NCBI GenBank assembly: GCA_965231925.1
Contig: OZ246894.1
Location: 372,001-436,000 of the forward strand
From: Poriferisodalis sp965231925
GTDB taxonomy: Bacteria > Actinomycetota > Acidimicrobiia > Acidimicrobiales > Poriferisodalaceae
Length of the DNA: 64,000 nucleotides
Reading direction: 5' to 3'
Position 1 is the first letter of the stretch. Each line of letters opens with the position of its first letter. The translations under genes and the position numbers were made by a program. This document shows positions 18,744 through 26,698 of the stretch, piece by piece. The notes under the pieces are model-generated. The model had not been told where the DNA came from, searched no databases, and was given only the letters and a program-made list of their open reading frames with translations.

Positions 18744-19247
18744 ATGGATCCTGACAGCATCAACTTGGGCCTGTTCGTCCTTCGCGTCATCGTGGGCGTC
18801 ACCTTGGCGCTCCATGGGATCGCCAAGTTCCGCGGTGGCATCCGTGGCGTTGGCAACTGGTTCGCTGCCGAAGGCCTGCGCCCCGGACTGCTGCATGCCT
18901 ACCTCGCAGCCCTCACCGAGATCGGCGCCGGATTCGGCCTGGCGCTCGGGCTGCTCACCCCGCTCAGCGCGATGGCCTTTATCGGCGTGATGACCACGGC
19001 CGGCTGGGTCGGTCACCGCAAGAACGGGTTTTTCATCATCCGCGAGGGTTGGGAGTACGTGTTCGTGTTGGCTGTCGCAGCGGCGGCCGTGGCCGCGACC
19101 GGCCCGGGCGACTGGTCCCTCGACAACGCACTCGGCCTCGACTGGAGCGGGCCGATCTGGTTCGTCGTCGCCATCGCCGGCGGGCTGGTGTCGACGCTGC
19201 TGCTGCTGGCCGCGTGCTACCGGCCGAATGCACCCGCGGAGACGTGA
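18744..19247 (+). CDS. DoxX-family membrane protein
   Basis: A 167-residue four-helix integral membrane protein. The first helix contains GLFVLRVIVGVTLALHGIAKF, typical of DoxX, and the second-third region has LTEIGAGFGLALGLLTPLSA. Family members have been tied to thiol and redox stress handling at the membrane (for example the MRC complex of mycobacteria), but the function here is not shown. A purine-rich GAGGGGG lies upstream of the ATG. A stretch rich in CCGAACGATGAGC-like repeats separates it from gtrA. Confidence 0.85.
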   Translation: MDPDSINLGLFVLRVIVGVTLALHGIAKFRGGIRGVGNWFAAEGLRPGLLHAYLAALTEIGAGFGLALGLLTPLSAMAFIGVMTTAGWVGHRKNGFFIIREGWEYVFVLAVAAAAVAATGPGDWSLDNALGLDWSGPIWFVVAIAGGLVSTLLLLAACYRPNAPAET

Positions 19248-19259
19248 GTTTCGGGGCTG

Positions 19260-19320
19260 ACACCCGAACGATGAGCCCCGAACCATGAAGCCCCGAACGA
19301 CGAGGCCCAAAACGATGAAG
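19260..19320 (+). repeat. Degenerate short repeat between doxX and gtrA
   Basis: Units like CCCGAACGATGA and CCCGAACCATGAAG recur four times with about 15-base spacing and create several in-frame ATGs before gtrA. A related CAGCGCCGATGAGCC unit reappears at 19740-19820 at the next gene junction. Confidence 0.65.
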
Positions 19321-19752
19321 CTGAGTCTGCTGGGCCGGCTGGTCGGCTATGGCACTGTGTCGGCAGGCACCGTCGTGGTGACCCAGAGCGTGCTGATCGT
19401 GGCCTACAGCGTGCTGGATTGGCCCGCAGTCCTCGCCAACGTCACCGCGGTGTGCGTTGCGGCCGGCCCGGCGTACTACGCCAACCGACGCTGGGTGTGG
19501 TCTCGCACCGACCGGCACTCGGTGACCCGCGAGATCCTGCCGTTCTGGGCGTACAGCTTCGCCGGGCTCGGCATCTCATCTCTGCTGGTGGCGCTGGCGG
19601 ACCGGTGGTGGCAGTCCGCGGTTGCTGTCTCGGCAGCAAATCTCGCTGGGTTCGGCGCCTTGTGGGTGGGCAAGTTCATTCTGCTGGACCGGGTGCTGTT
19701 CGCCCGCCCGCCATCCGATCCCGTCGGCGGAACCGCCCCGCAGCGCCGATGA
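19315..19752 (+). CDS. GtrA-like membrane protein
   Basis: A 145-residue protein with four predicted TM helices (LVGYGTVSAGTVVVTQSVLI; VTAVCVAAGPAYYANRRWVW; SFAGLGISSLLVALA; SAANLAGFGALWVGKFILLD). The NRRWVW and W.GKFI.LD motifs are GtrA-typical. GtrA proteins help move lipid-linked sugars across the membrane for surface glycosylation. ATG 19315 is preceded by GAGG at 9 nt; ATG 19285 upstream would add a repeat-derived leader. The stop overlaps the start of the methyltransferase (ATGA), so they are coupled. Confidence 0.85.
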   Translation: MKLSLLGRLVGYGTVSAGTVVVTQSVLIVAYSVLDWPAVLANVTAVCVAAGPAYYANRRWVWSRTDRHSVTREILPFWAYSFAGLGISSLLVALADRWWQSAVAVSAANLAGFGALWVGKFILLDRVLFARPPSDPVGGTAPQRR

Positions 19753-20438
19753 GCCCCGCAGCGCCGATGAGCCCGCTGGCCGACCCGCCCCGCAGCCCCG
19801 ATGAGCCTGCAGCGCCGATGAAGCCCAAACTGGCGGCCCTCGCCCAGCAGGTCAAGGGCTTCATGCCGCACATCGAGGGCCTGGCGCTGTACCGGGCCGG
19901 CGTCGCGGCCGCCCGTCTGGGGCCGCTGTTCGAGATCGGCTCATACTGTGGCAAGTCTGCCGTGTACCTCGGCGCCGCCGCCGCGCAGGCAGACGGCGTG
20001 CTGTTCACCATCGACCACCATCACGGTTCGGTAGAGATGCAAGCTGGCTGGGAGCACCACGACCCGGACCTGATCGATCCCCGCACAGGCCGCATGGACT
20101 CGCTGCCCACGCTGCGCCGCACCATCGCCGACGCCAAGCTCGAGAACACGGTGGTGCCCATCGTCGGCGACTCGCCCATGGTCGCCCCCCACTTCGTCAG
20201 CGCCGCGCTGGTGTTCATCGACGGCGGCCACGGCGAAGCCCCCGCCCATGCCGACTACGAGGCCTGGTCGCCCAAGGTGATGCCTGGCGGTCTGCTTGCC
20301 ATCCACGACGTCTTCCCCGATCCCGCCGACGGCGGCCGGCCCCCCTACGAGATCTGGCTACGAGCCCTCGACGACGGCTTCACCGAGCACACCACCGAAG
20401 GCAGCTTGCGCGTGCTGCGAAGGTTCGCTGACTGGTGA
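19749..20438 (+). CDS. Class I SAM-dependent methyltransferase (Methyltransf_24-like)
   Basis: A 229-residue protein. The SAM-binding loop is FEIGSYCGKSAVYLGAAAAQ near residue 58, followed by LFTIDHHHGS (acidic residue after beta-2) and ALVFIDGGHGEAPAHADYEAW, which matches small-molecule or sugar methyltransferases of the Methyltransf_24 group. The first 23 residues come from a CAGCGCCGATGAGCC-type repeat and are probably dispensable; ATG 19818 (MKPKLAALAQQ) is a credible alternative start. Coupling to gtrA and the nearby glycosyltransferase locus suggest a surface polysaccharide or glycolipid target (inference). Confidence 0.85.
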   Translation: MSPAAPMSPLADPPRSPDEPAAPMKPKLAALAQQVKGFMPHIEGLALYRAGVAAARLGPLFEIGSYCGKSAVYLGAAAAQADGVLFTIDHHHGSVEMQAGWEHHDPDLIDPRTGRMDSLPTLRRTIADAKLENTVVPIVGDSPMVAPHFVSAALVFIDGGHGEAPAHADYEAWSPKVMPGGLLAIHDVFPDPADGGRPPYEIWLRALDDGFTEHTTEGSLRVLRRFADW

Positions 20439-20529
20439 GCCTTCGGGGTGCGACGCATGTTCATGCCCGCGCCTGTTCGCTCCGCTCACGGGCCGATTGG
20501 GCCGCGGCCTGCGACCCCTGGCCGACCGA

Positions 20530-21699
20530 TCAGTGCCGGGGCGATGCGATGAGGGCGTCGGCAGCCGGGGTGCGGTGATCGATTGCGTCGGTGGCCAGCA
20601 GCACCGCAGCGGCGGTGTAGCTGGAGCGTTCGGCGTCGGGGAAGGTCCTGCGCTGCGGTACGACCCAGCCGGTGTAGTAGCTGCCGTCGGCATTTCGCAT
20701 CGCAGAGGCGGCTTCGACGAGCCGGCGGGCGGTGGCGACGTCGCCGGTGCGCAGGTAGGCGAGCGCGCATTCGCAGGTCTCTGCCCCGGTCACCCACGAC
20801 TGATCGGCCACGCAGCGCACGCCGTAGTCGCCGAGCAGGAACTTCGGTGCGCCCGCGGCGAGATGGGAGCGGGCTTGGGCGCCGTCGAGCGCGCCGCACA
20901 GCACGGGGTAGTACCAGTCCATCGCCCAGCGGTCCTTGGGCTCGAAACCGTCCGGACGGTGGCGGATCTGGAGTTCGGTGCGAGCCAGCACGCGAGCCCA
21001 CGCAGGTCGGGAGACGCCCATCAGTTCTGCCAGTGCAAGACCGCAGCGCAGCGAGTGGACAATCGACGATGAGCCAGTCAGCAGGGCGTACGGCCACGGC
21101 GTGCCGTCGGCATGGACCGCCCAGGGGATGTGGCCGCTGGCGGTTCGCTGCCCAACCACGAAGTCGAGGGCACGCCGTACCGTCGGCCACATGGAGGCGG
21201 CGAATCCGCGGTCGCCGGTGACGAGCCAGTGGTGCCACACGCCCACAGCGATGTAGGCGCAGCAGTTCGTGTCGACCTTGGGGTCCTCGACGCCGTGGGC
21301 GGTGTAGTAGTTGTGCCAGCTGCCCGCCGGGTGCTGGTTGGCCTGCAGCCACTCGTACGCACGCTCGGCGGCACCCCGCCGGCCTGCCGATGCCAACGCC
21401 ATGGCGCCTTCGACGTGATTCCACGGATCGGCGTGGCCGCCGTCGAACCACAGGATCAGGCCGTCGGGCTGCTGGCATGCCTCGATGGCGTCGGCAGTGG
21501 CGGCGACCTGCCGGGGCGACAGCAGCGGTGCGGTGCCGACGGCGAGCTGTGCGTGGCCGTTCTGCTCAGTGTCGGGCGGTGCAGTGAGCTGTGTGCAGCG
21601 GTTCTGCCCAGCGTCGGATCGTGCAGTGAGCTGTGTAGGGCGGTCGCGCTCAGTGTCGGGTGCCGCAGCGAGCTCCGGTGGTGCGGCTTCAGGCTGCAT
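20530..21699 (-). CDS. Prenyltransferase/squalene-cyclase-fold protein
   Basis: A 389-residue protein with an alpha/alpha-toroid pattern: repeated helix pairs containing DPWNHVEGAMALASAGRRGAAE, GSWHNYYTAHGVEDPKVDTN and WAMDWYYPVLCGALDG. It is annotated in actinobacteria as prenyltransferase or squalene-oxidase repeat protein. A DxDD cyclase or CaaX prenyltransferase active site is not evident, so true prenyl chemistry is unproven; a glycan-active toroid is another option. Residues 10-50 are a 14-residue repeat with TQLTA. The ATG lies inside the 3' end of the methyltransferase gene, giving an 11-bp overlap and tight coupling with the MT and GT genes. Confidence 0.75.
   Translation of the reverse strand: MQPEAAPPELAAAPDTERDRPTQLTARSDAGQNRCTQLTAPPDTEQNGHAQLAVGTAPLLSPRQVAATADAIEACQQPDGLILWFDGGHADPWNHVEGAMALASAGRRGAAERAYEWLQANQHPAGSWHNYYTAHGVEDPKVDTNCCAYIAVGVWHHWLVTGDRGFAASMWPTVRRALDFVVGQRTASGHIPWAVHADGTPWPYALLTGSSSIVHSLRCGLALAELMGVSRPAWARVLARTELQIRHRPDGFEPKDRWAMDWYYPVLCGALDGAQARSHLAAGAPKFLLGDYGVRCVADQSWVTGAETCECALAYLRTGDVATARRLVEAASAMRNADGSYYTGWVVPQRRTFPDAERSSYTAAAVLLATDAIDHRTPAADALIASPRH
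21544..21675 (-). repeat. 42-bp coding tandem repeat in the prenyltransferase-like N-terminus
   Basis: On the plus strand GAGCTGTG recurs at 21544, 21586 and 21628, with a degenerate fourth at 21670: an exact 42-bp period. It encodes 14-residue units around TQLTA in a variable linker. Confidence 0.9.
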
Positions 21700-22516
21700 G
21701 CGCAGCTCCCACCGGTTCGGCCCCCAGGCGGGAACTCTCGCTCGCCCGGAGTTTGTACCCATACAGCACCGTCGACTTGGGCAGCACAGCGCTGAGCACA
21801 CGGTCGAGTGTGCGCGTCAGCTTGGGTGCAGCCGTCATGTCCCACACCAGCATCCGGTGGTAGGCCCGCACCAGCCGATGGGTGTCGTTGTGCGGTCCGA
21901 CCAGGCAGCGCAGCCACCAGTACGGCGTGTGCAGGCCGTGCGCGCCATGACTGTCGGAGACGTACAGACCTGCCGCGGCCAGCTTGTCCCGCAATTCGTC
22001 GACGCCGTAGATGCGCACGTGGCCGTCGGTTACCGCGGGTGCGTGGTAGTCGGCCGACAGCGCCCAGCAGACCCGTTCGGCGGTTCTCGCCGGAACCGTG
22101 ACCGCAATGGTGCCGCCAGGCCGCAGCACCCGTGCCAGCTCGGCGATGGCCCGTTCGTCATCGACGATGTGCTCGAGCACCTCCGCGGCGATGATGCGGT
22201 CGAAGCTGGCGTCGGGGTACGGCAGCGCAGCGGCGTCGGCAACGACCGCATGGCTGAGCGAGCCCCGGTCCTCGCTGCTGGGGCCCTGTGCGTCGCTGCG
22301 CCTCGAATCGGCGGTCGAGGAGTCGAACTCACCCGCTTCGTGCATGGCCGCGAACATTTCGCTGACAGCACGTAGCTCGTCGGGATCGCGGTCTGACGCC
22401 ACTGTGATGCAGCCCCGCCGGGCGCTCTCGAAGGCATGCCGGCCCGCGCCGCAGCCCAGATCCAGCACCCGGTCACCGCGAATGGCGCCGAGTCGCTCGT
22501 AGTCGACGGTGAGCAT
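21689..22516 (-). CDS. Class I SAM-dependent methyltransferase (Methyltransf_11-like)
   Basis: A 275-residue protein. SAM motif I is VLDLGCGAGRHAFESARRG near residue 18, with motif ASDRDP after beta-2 and post-I DRIIAAEVLEHIVDDERAI. An insertion containing DSRRSDAQGPSSEDRGS sits between beta strands and looks like disordered filler. The C-terminal part (YGVDELRDKLAAAGLYV ... HGLHTPYWWLRCLVG) is typical of lipid-linked sugar methyltransferases. The ATG overlaps the stop of the glycosyltransferase gene (TGATG on the minus strand). The substrate is probably a product of that glycosyltransferase (inference). Confidence 0.85.
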   Translation of the reverse strand: MLTVDYERLGAIRGDRVLDLGCGAGRHAFESARRGCITVASDRDPDELRAVSEMFAAMHEAGEFDSSTADSRRSDAQGPSSEDRGSLSHAVVADAAALPYPDASFDRIIAAEVLEHIVDDERAIAELARVLRPGGTIAVTVPARTAERVCWALSADYHAPAVTDGHVRIYGVDELRDKLAAAGLYVSDSHGAHGLHTPYWWLRCLVGPHNDTHRLVRAYHRMLVWDMTAAPKLTRTLDRVLSAVLPKSTVLYGYKLRASESSRLGAEPVGAAHAA

Positions 22517-23850
22517 CAGCGTCCGGCGAGGGCCTTCGCGTACGCGCGCTGCGGCCGCGCCGAGGTGTCGGCCAGCAGCGCACGGTATTGCTCGACGGTG
22601 TTGCGGGCCGTCGCCGTCCACGAATAGTTGGCCTGCACACGTGCCCGGCCGGCCGCTCCCACGGTGGCACGCAAGTCGGGCTTCCCAAGCGCCCACCCGA
22701 TGCGTGCTGCAAGAGCCTCGGAGTCGCCCGGGGGCACCTGCAGGCACGTCTCGCCGTCGGCGCCGGTCACCTCGGGCAAGGCGCCGCCGGTCGTTGCCAC
22801 CAGTGGCACGCCGCACGACATCGCTTCGATGGCGGGCAGCGAGAAGCCTTCGTACAGCGACGGCACGACGGCGAGCTGTGCCTCGTTGTAGAGCTCGACG
22901 ATGCGCTCGTCGGGCACGCCGCTCACAAACTCGACGCTGCCGGCCAGATCGAGTCGATCGATGAGCCGGCTTGCCGCCGAGTCGTCCTTCGGGCGCCCGA
23001 TCACGACGAGGTGCAGCGACGGGTCCTCCGTGCGCAGCTTCGCCAGCGCTTCGAGCAGGTACGCGAGGCCCTTCATGGCGACGTCCGCGCTGGCGGTGGT
23101 CATGAGCCGGCCGGGCACGGGCGTCACGTCGGGCAGGGGCCGGAACTGGTCGGGATCGACGCCGACCGTGACGATGTTCAGGCGAGCGGGGTCGACGCGC
23201 AGGTCGGTCACGATGTCGTCGAAACTGTTGGTCGACACGGTCACGATCCGGTCGAGGCGGCGGGCCACCCGGTTCTGCATGCGTGTGAAGGCATAGAAGC
23301 GACGCATGGCGAGCCGCTTGCCGCGGTTGGGCGCATGGGCGATCTCGAGCCGCCGGTCGACGGTGATCGGGTGGTGGATGGTGCCCAGCGTGGGCATGCC
23401 CGCCCGTCGCAGCCAGTCGATGCCGTAGCCCAGGCACTGGTTGTCGTGCACCAAGTCGAAGTCGTCGAGCCGGCCGCGGAGCGACTGGAAGGCCCGCAGG
23501 CTGAACGTAAGCGGCTCGGCGAATGAGGCCGTGCAGGTGATGGCCCACTCGAGCACGTCAATCGGTGAGCGGAACTCCGCCAGCTTGGGCACCCGGAACG
23601 GGTCGGGCATGCGGTACAGGTCCAAGCTGGGCAGTTCGGTCAGCTTGATGCCCTCGTCGAGGTGCGGGTAGGGCGGCCCGCTGAACACCTCGACGCTGTG
23701 GCCAAGGGCCGACAGCTCCCGCGCAAGATGCCGGACATAGATGCCCTGGCCGCCAACCCAGGGATGGCCGCGGTAGGTCAGCAGCGCAATGCGCAGCGGG
23801 CGGCCGGTGTCGCGGGCGTCCCCCTCCACCTCCGCGGCGCCGGGTTCCAT
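22516..23850 (-). CDS. GT4-family glycosyltransferase
   Basis: A 444-residue retaining GT-B enzyme. The N-terminal domain starts RIALLTYRGHPWVGGQGIYV (donor/acceptor loop GGQG). The C-terminal domain has the E-x7-E signature PSLYEGFSLPAIEAMSCGVPLVAT and the ADGETCLQVPPGD loop. The start at 23850 has GGAGG with a 5-nt spacer; an upstream in-frame ATG at 23904 lacks this. It is the first gene of the minus operon GT - MT - prenyltransferase-like, divergent from the VapBC island. Likely cytosolic and adding a sugar to a lipid or glycan carrier; the exact sugar cannot be told. Confidence 0.9.
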   Translation of the reverse strand: MEPGAAEVEGDARDTGRPLRIALLTYRGHPWVGGQGIYVRHLARELSALGHSVEVFSGPPYPHLDEGIKLTELPSLDLYRMPDPFRVPKLAEFRSPIDVLEWAITCTASFAEPLTFSLRAFQSLRGRLDDFDLVHDNQCLGYGIDWLRRAGMPTLGTIHHPITVDRRLEIAHAPNRGKRLAMRRFYAFTRMQNRVARRLDRIVTVSTNSFDDIVTDLRVDPARLNIVTVGVDPDQFRPLPDVTPVPGRLMTTASADVAMKGLAYLLEALAKLRTEDPSLHLVVIGRPKDDSAASRLIDRLDLAGSVEFVSGVPDERIVELYNEAQLAVVPSLYEGFSLPAIEAMSCGVPLVATTGGALPEVTGADGETCLQVPPGDSEALAARIGWALGKPDLRATVGAAGRARVQANYSWTATARNTVEQYRALLADTSARPQRAYAKALAGR

Positions 23851-24025
23851 TGCAGCCTCCGTCCGTGTGCGAGTTCGCCGCTCTGAGGGGCGAGCTAATC
23901 GCACAGGCCGCGTGAGGCTACCGGGCAGTCCGGGTGCCGGAACGTGTCAATCGACAAGCGGGATCGAAATTGCAAGGAACGGAATCCACGCCACGGCGCA
24001 CCTGGCTTTAGTGTATTTTTGGTGT

Positions 24026-24235
24026 ATGACTCGCACAAACATCGACATCGACGAGGCCGCGTGCGCGAGGGTCATGGCCCGCTACGGGCTTGCCAGCAAG
24101 CGAGCAGCCGTGAACTTCGCGTTGGATCTCGCAGCCGAAGAGCCGATGTCGCTCGAAGAGGCACGGGCAATGCGCGGCACGGGTTGGGATGGCGACCTTG
24201 ACGCGATGCGCGGCGGTCGGGTCGAACACCTGTGA
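24026..24235 (+). CDS. vapB: VapB-type antitoxin
   Basis: A 69-residue protein with a ribbon-helix-helix start (TRTNIDIDEAACARVMARYGL followed by KRAAVNFAL), typical of VapB antitoxins that bind the operon promoter, and a toxin-wrapping C-terminus (MRGTGWDGDLDAMR). Its TGA overlaps the vapC ATG by one base. The upstream TTTAGTGTATTTTTGGTGTATG is strikingly AT-rich for this genome and holds a GTGTAT direct repeat that could be promoter or operator. Confidence 0.88.
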   Translation: MTRTNIDIDEAACARVMARYGLASKRAAVNFALDLAAEEPMSLEEARAMRGTGWDGDLDAMRGGRVEHL

Positions 24236-24675
24236 TGTCGCAGCGCCGCGCGGCTTCGGACTCTGATCGTCCGGTATTGATCGATTCCTCGGCGTGGATC
24301 GCCTTCTTGAGAGACAGCCACGAGAAGTTGGCCGATGCCGTGCTGGAAGCACTGGCAAACGGGGCGCTCACATGTGATGCAGTGCGGATGGAGGTGCTTG
24401 CTGGTGCCCGCGACGAGGCCCATCTCGCGCAGCTCCGGGCGTTGATCGGCAGGGCCTCATCAGTGGCAACCAATTCGGTCGACTATGAGCGTGCCGCATT
24501 GCTGTACAGAACCTGCCGACGCTCGGGTGCGACCGTGCGCAAGCTGATCGACTGCCTCATCGCGGCGATCGCCATCAGGAGCGGAGCGGCTGTGTTGCAC
24601 ACAGATCGCGACTTCGCTGCACTCGCCCGCCACACGCAACTGCGCGTTCACCAGTCATCGATCACGCCGCCGTGA
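24235..24675 (+). CDS. vapC: VapC-type PIN-domain RNase toxin
   Basis: A 146-residue PIN domain. The acidic metal-binding set is visible: Asp in VLIDSSAWIAFLR (about residue 17), Glu in VRMEVLAGARDE, Asp in KLIDCLIAAIAI, Asp in LHTDRDFAALA. PIN toxins cleave tRNA, rRNA or mRNA when released from the antitoxin. It is coupled to vapB. The frame is intact. Transposase relics follow within 150 bp. Confidence 0.9.
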   Translation: MSQRRAASDSDRPVLIDSSAWIAFLRDSHEKLADAVLEALANGALTCDAVRMEVLAGARDEAHLAQLRALIGRASSVATNSVDYERAALLYRTCRRSGATVRKLIDCLIAAIAIRSGAAVLHTDRDFAALARHTQLRVHQSSITPP

Positions 24676-24761
24676 CCTCGCGCTCCTGCTTGCCGAAGCG
24701 GAACGTTCCCCCGGTACCGTGCGCAACGCATTGTGTTGCGTCTGACTTCGCGCGACAGGTC

Positions 24762-24778
24762 TTGAGTTTTTTCAAGCA
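24762..24778 (+). terminator. Small hairpin after vapC
   Basis: CTTGA and TCAAG pair around a T-rich loop about 90 bases after the vapC stop. The stem is only five base pairs, so it may be a weak terminator or chance. Confidence 0.3.
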
Positions 24779-24822
24779 GCATCGGGCAGGGTTGGCGGTC
24801 TCAGTTCAGGAGGCCGCGGCTG

Positions 24823-24957
24823 ATGAGTTCGCCGGACCGCAAACCGAAGAAGCTGCTCACAGCAGAGCAGAAGTACGACTTGTGGGTGAGGATGCTCGCC
24901 GGGCAGGTCACCCAGGCTCAGGCTGCCGCGGAGGCGGGCGTGGACCGACGCAGCGTT
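24823..24957 (+). pseudogene. Truncated helix-turn-helix transposase subunit (OrfA-like)
   Basis: An ATG with GGAGG upstream starts a segment reading MSSPDRKPKKLLTAEQKYDL, then GQVTQAQAAAEAGVDR. This is the N-terminal HTH of a small transposase-associated protein. It breaks off at the recognition helix, where the sequence switches to an IS1182-like fragment in another frame. The frame stays open to 25365 but is no longer homologous after about 24957. Confidence 0.65.
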
Positions 24958-25150
24958 CCATCCCACGGTGCTGACGCCGTGGCGCAACAAGCTGCGCGCA
25001 AGCGACCGGCCGGACAGGATCTTCGACGCGGTGCGCGACCTGATCGCGCTGAGCGGCGCGGTGACGGGCCGGGACCGGCGCGTTTTGGATTCCACGGTGC
25101 TCGACGACGCGGTGGCCCGCCAGGACACTGTCACGATGGTGACGGTGCTG
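24953..25150 (+). pseudogene. IS1182-type transposase fragment
   Basis: In the frame of 24968 the translation TPWRNKLRASDRPDRIFDAV followed by RRVLDSTVLDDAVARQDTVT is a clear internal piece of an IS1182-family transposase (DUF772 region plus first catalytic Asp in LDSTVLDDA). Neither the start nor the rest of the catalytic domain is present. It joins the HTH fragment directly, so two different IS relics were fused by deletion. A further open stretch to about 25360 (KIREEAKRLAADADAKWS) looks protein-like but is unassigned. Confidence 0.7.
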
Positions 25151-25377
25151 GGAAGCGGACCCTCGAGTTGTTTAGCGCGGCCCACAGACGACGTGACGCC
25201 GCGGGACGACTCGACGCCGAGTGGCCTCGACCTCGACGCAAGATACGTGAAGAAGCCAAGCGATTAGCTGCGGATGCCGATGCCAAATGGAGCGCCCAAA
25301 CCGCCAAGGGGGGCTCGGCAGATCCCACGAGCGAAAATCGTGCAGACCGACTGCGCGCCTCATGACAGACTGACGAC

Positions 25378-25629
25378 GTGGAACGCAAACTCGTCGAGAC
25401 TTGGGCCGAGGCTGCGGCCGAGCACGCCAGCCTGCGGGAAATCAACGACTCGGATGGGGTCGTAGCGACGGTCGCCGGCCTCGAAGGCGTCTGGGCTCAG
25501 GGCTCTGATGCCCGAGCGGCGAAGGCGGAATTGTTGGAAGTGCTCATCGACTGGGCTGCCCTCAAGATTGAGCACGGTGACGACGACATTCCCAGCATCG
25601 ATGGGGTGAGCCTCTACGCCACCCGATGA
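25378..25629 (+). CDS. hicB: HicB-family antitoxin
   Basis: An 83-residue partial RNase-H-like fold typical of short HicB proteins: the D-G-V-V-A-T-V-A-G-L-E-G-V-W-A-Q-G core followed by a helix AAKAELLEVLIDWAALKIEHGD. It should neutralise the HicA RNase. The start is GTG 25378. The stop overlaps the hicA ATG (ATGA), and the order is antitoxin first. Confidence 0.85.
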   Translation: MERKLVETWAEAAAEHASLREINDSDGVVATVAGLEGVWAQGSDARAAKAELLEVLIDWAALKIEHGDDDIPSIDGVSLYATR

Positions 25630-25859
25630 GCCAGAGGCTCGGACCGGTAGGCCGCCGGGACCTGATCAAGACCCTGCGGCGCTTGGGCTGGAGCGGACCT
25701 TGGCATGGCAGCAAGCACCAGATGATGCACTACGGCAAGCGCAAGCTGCGGTTGCCAAACCCACATGGCCCCGACATCAGCCCTCAGCTGCTAGCGATCA
25801 TCCTTGAGCAGGCCGGAATCTCTCGCGAGGAATGGCACCGGGCCAGCCGCTTAAGCTGA
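25626..25859 (+). CDS. hicA: HicA-family mRNA interferase toxin
   Basis: A 77-residue dsRBD-like toxin. It has GRRDLIKTLRRLGWSG, the catalytic His context HGSKHQMMHYGKRKLRLPNP, and the closing segment DISPQLLAIILEQAGISREEW. It cleaves mRNA when free of HicB. The usual GSHH motif is GSKH here, keeping the His at the second position. Intact and coupled to hicB. Confidence 0.88.
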   Translation: MSQRLGPVGRRDLIKTLRRLGWSGPWHGSKHQMMHYGKRKLRLPNPHGPDISPQLLAIILEQAGISREEWHRASRLS

Positions 25860-25881
25860 TCGTGGCTGGTGTTCTGTTGAT

Positions 25882-26055
25882 CTACGCCTCCGCTACAGAT
25901 TGCCCGACATCGCCAACATCGTTTCTCTCGCGGTACATCAGTTCTTTCTCGGCATTCGCCAATAGCTCGTCGGCATCAGGGCGCCTCGCGAACTCGTCGT
26001 GCAGTTCGGTGAGTGGCTGCAAGCCGAGATTTCGGCGTCGTCGGAACCAGCCCAT
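25882..26055 (-). CDS. Small basic-N-terminal ORF, 57 residues
   Basis: On the minus strand an ATG at 26055 opens MGWFRRRRNLGLQPLTELHD and continues with a charged helix (DELLANAEKELMYRERNDV) to a TAG at 25882. GGAG sits only 2 nt before the ATG. The composition is helical and protein-like, and the region otherwise has no gene for 476 bp. It is convergent with hicA. No family recognised; it may be a small accessory protein or chance. Confidence 0.4.
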   Translation of the reverse strand: MGWFRRRRNLGLQPLTELHDEFARRPDADELLANAEKELMYRERNDVGDVGQSVAEA

Positions 26056-26335
26056 GGCTCCGACGCTAGTGGTACGTCGAGTGTTTGGTTGCGGGATCTA
26101 TTGACCTGTTTGCCGAGGTCAGAGGCCTCAATACCGTGCAGACAAACCCGCGACACACCACTAGCAACCCTGCTGGACATGGCTTCTATGCCTGCGCTTG
26201 AGCGCTTGCCAGGTACTGGCAGCGGAAGTGACCGGCTCCCCGAATGCCGCGTAAGACTCTCTTATCACGCGAGTACCCTGCGAAGCGACGGTTGACCGCA
26301 AGGGTCCCGGCCACACGCCGTGAGGAGTCCGCAGG

Positions 26336-26689
26336 GTGAGCGACACGCAGCTCGGTGCTTTGCTGGAAGTCATGCCGGAAATCGCAGCGGCCGTCAACGA
26401 CTTCCAGTCAGAATCCGTCCAGCGTGACGCGTTCCGGGTGCTGGTCGACGTTGCGGGATTCGATGTCTCATGCATCGACTGGAATGAGGCCGGGATGTCG
26501 ACGGCGTTGCTCGAAGGACTCCTCGGCCATGCTGGTTTCGGGGAAGTCATGGACAAGCTGGCTGCCCTTGAGTCGGCTTCGCTCTCCTCGCTGCCCGATC
26601 AGGCAGATCGGCAGGATGGCTGCACTCCTGAGGAGCTGCGCGACATGGCCCAGCGGGCCGGCCGTGGCGAGCCAGTCAGCCTCGCATAA
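26336..26689 (+). CDS. Unknown 117-residue acidic protein (first of a pair)
   Basis: GTG 26336 has GAGGAG with an 8-nt spacer, a strong ribosome site, and TTGACC lies 40 bases upstream as a possible -35 box. The protein is acidic and mostly helical (QLGALLEVMPEIAAAVNDFQ; LEGLLGHAGFGEVMDKLAAL) with no TM or known motif. Its C-terminus (CTPEELRDMAQRAGRGEPV) resembles the loose tails of antitoxins. A second small ORF follows after 9 bases. Position in a toxin-antitoxin island makes a partner role plausible, but this is inference. Confidence 0.65.
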   Translation: MSDTQLGALLEVMPEIAAAVNDFQSESVQRDAFRVLVDVAGFDVSCIDWNEAGMSTALLEGLLGHAGFGEVMDKLAALESASLSSLPDQADRQDGCTPEELRDMAQRAGRGEPVSLA

Positions 26690-26698
26690 CACAGCGGC

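Noticed and set aside
22517..23548. Long N-terminal extension of the methyltransferase (619-residue frame)
   Set aside because: The extension lies antisense-frame-like within the GT4 gene and lacks motifs; the MT homology starts at MLTVDYERLG.
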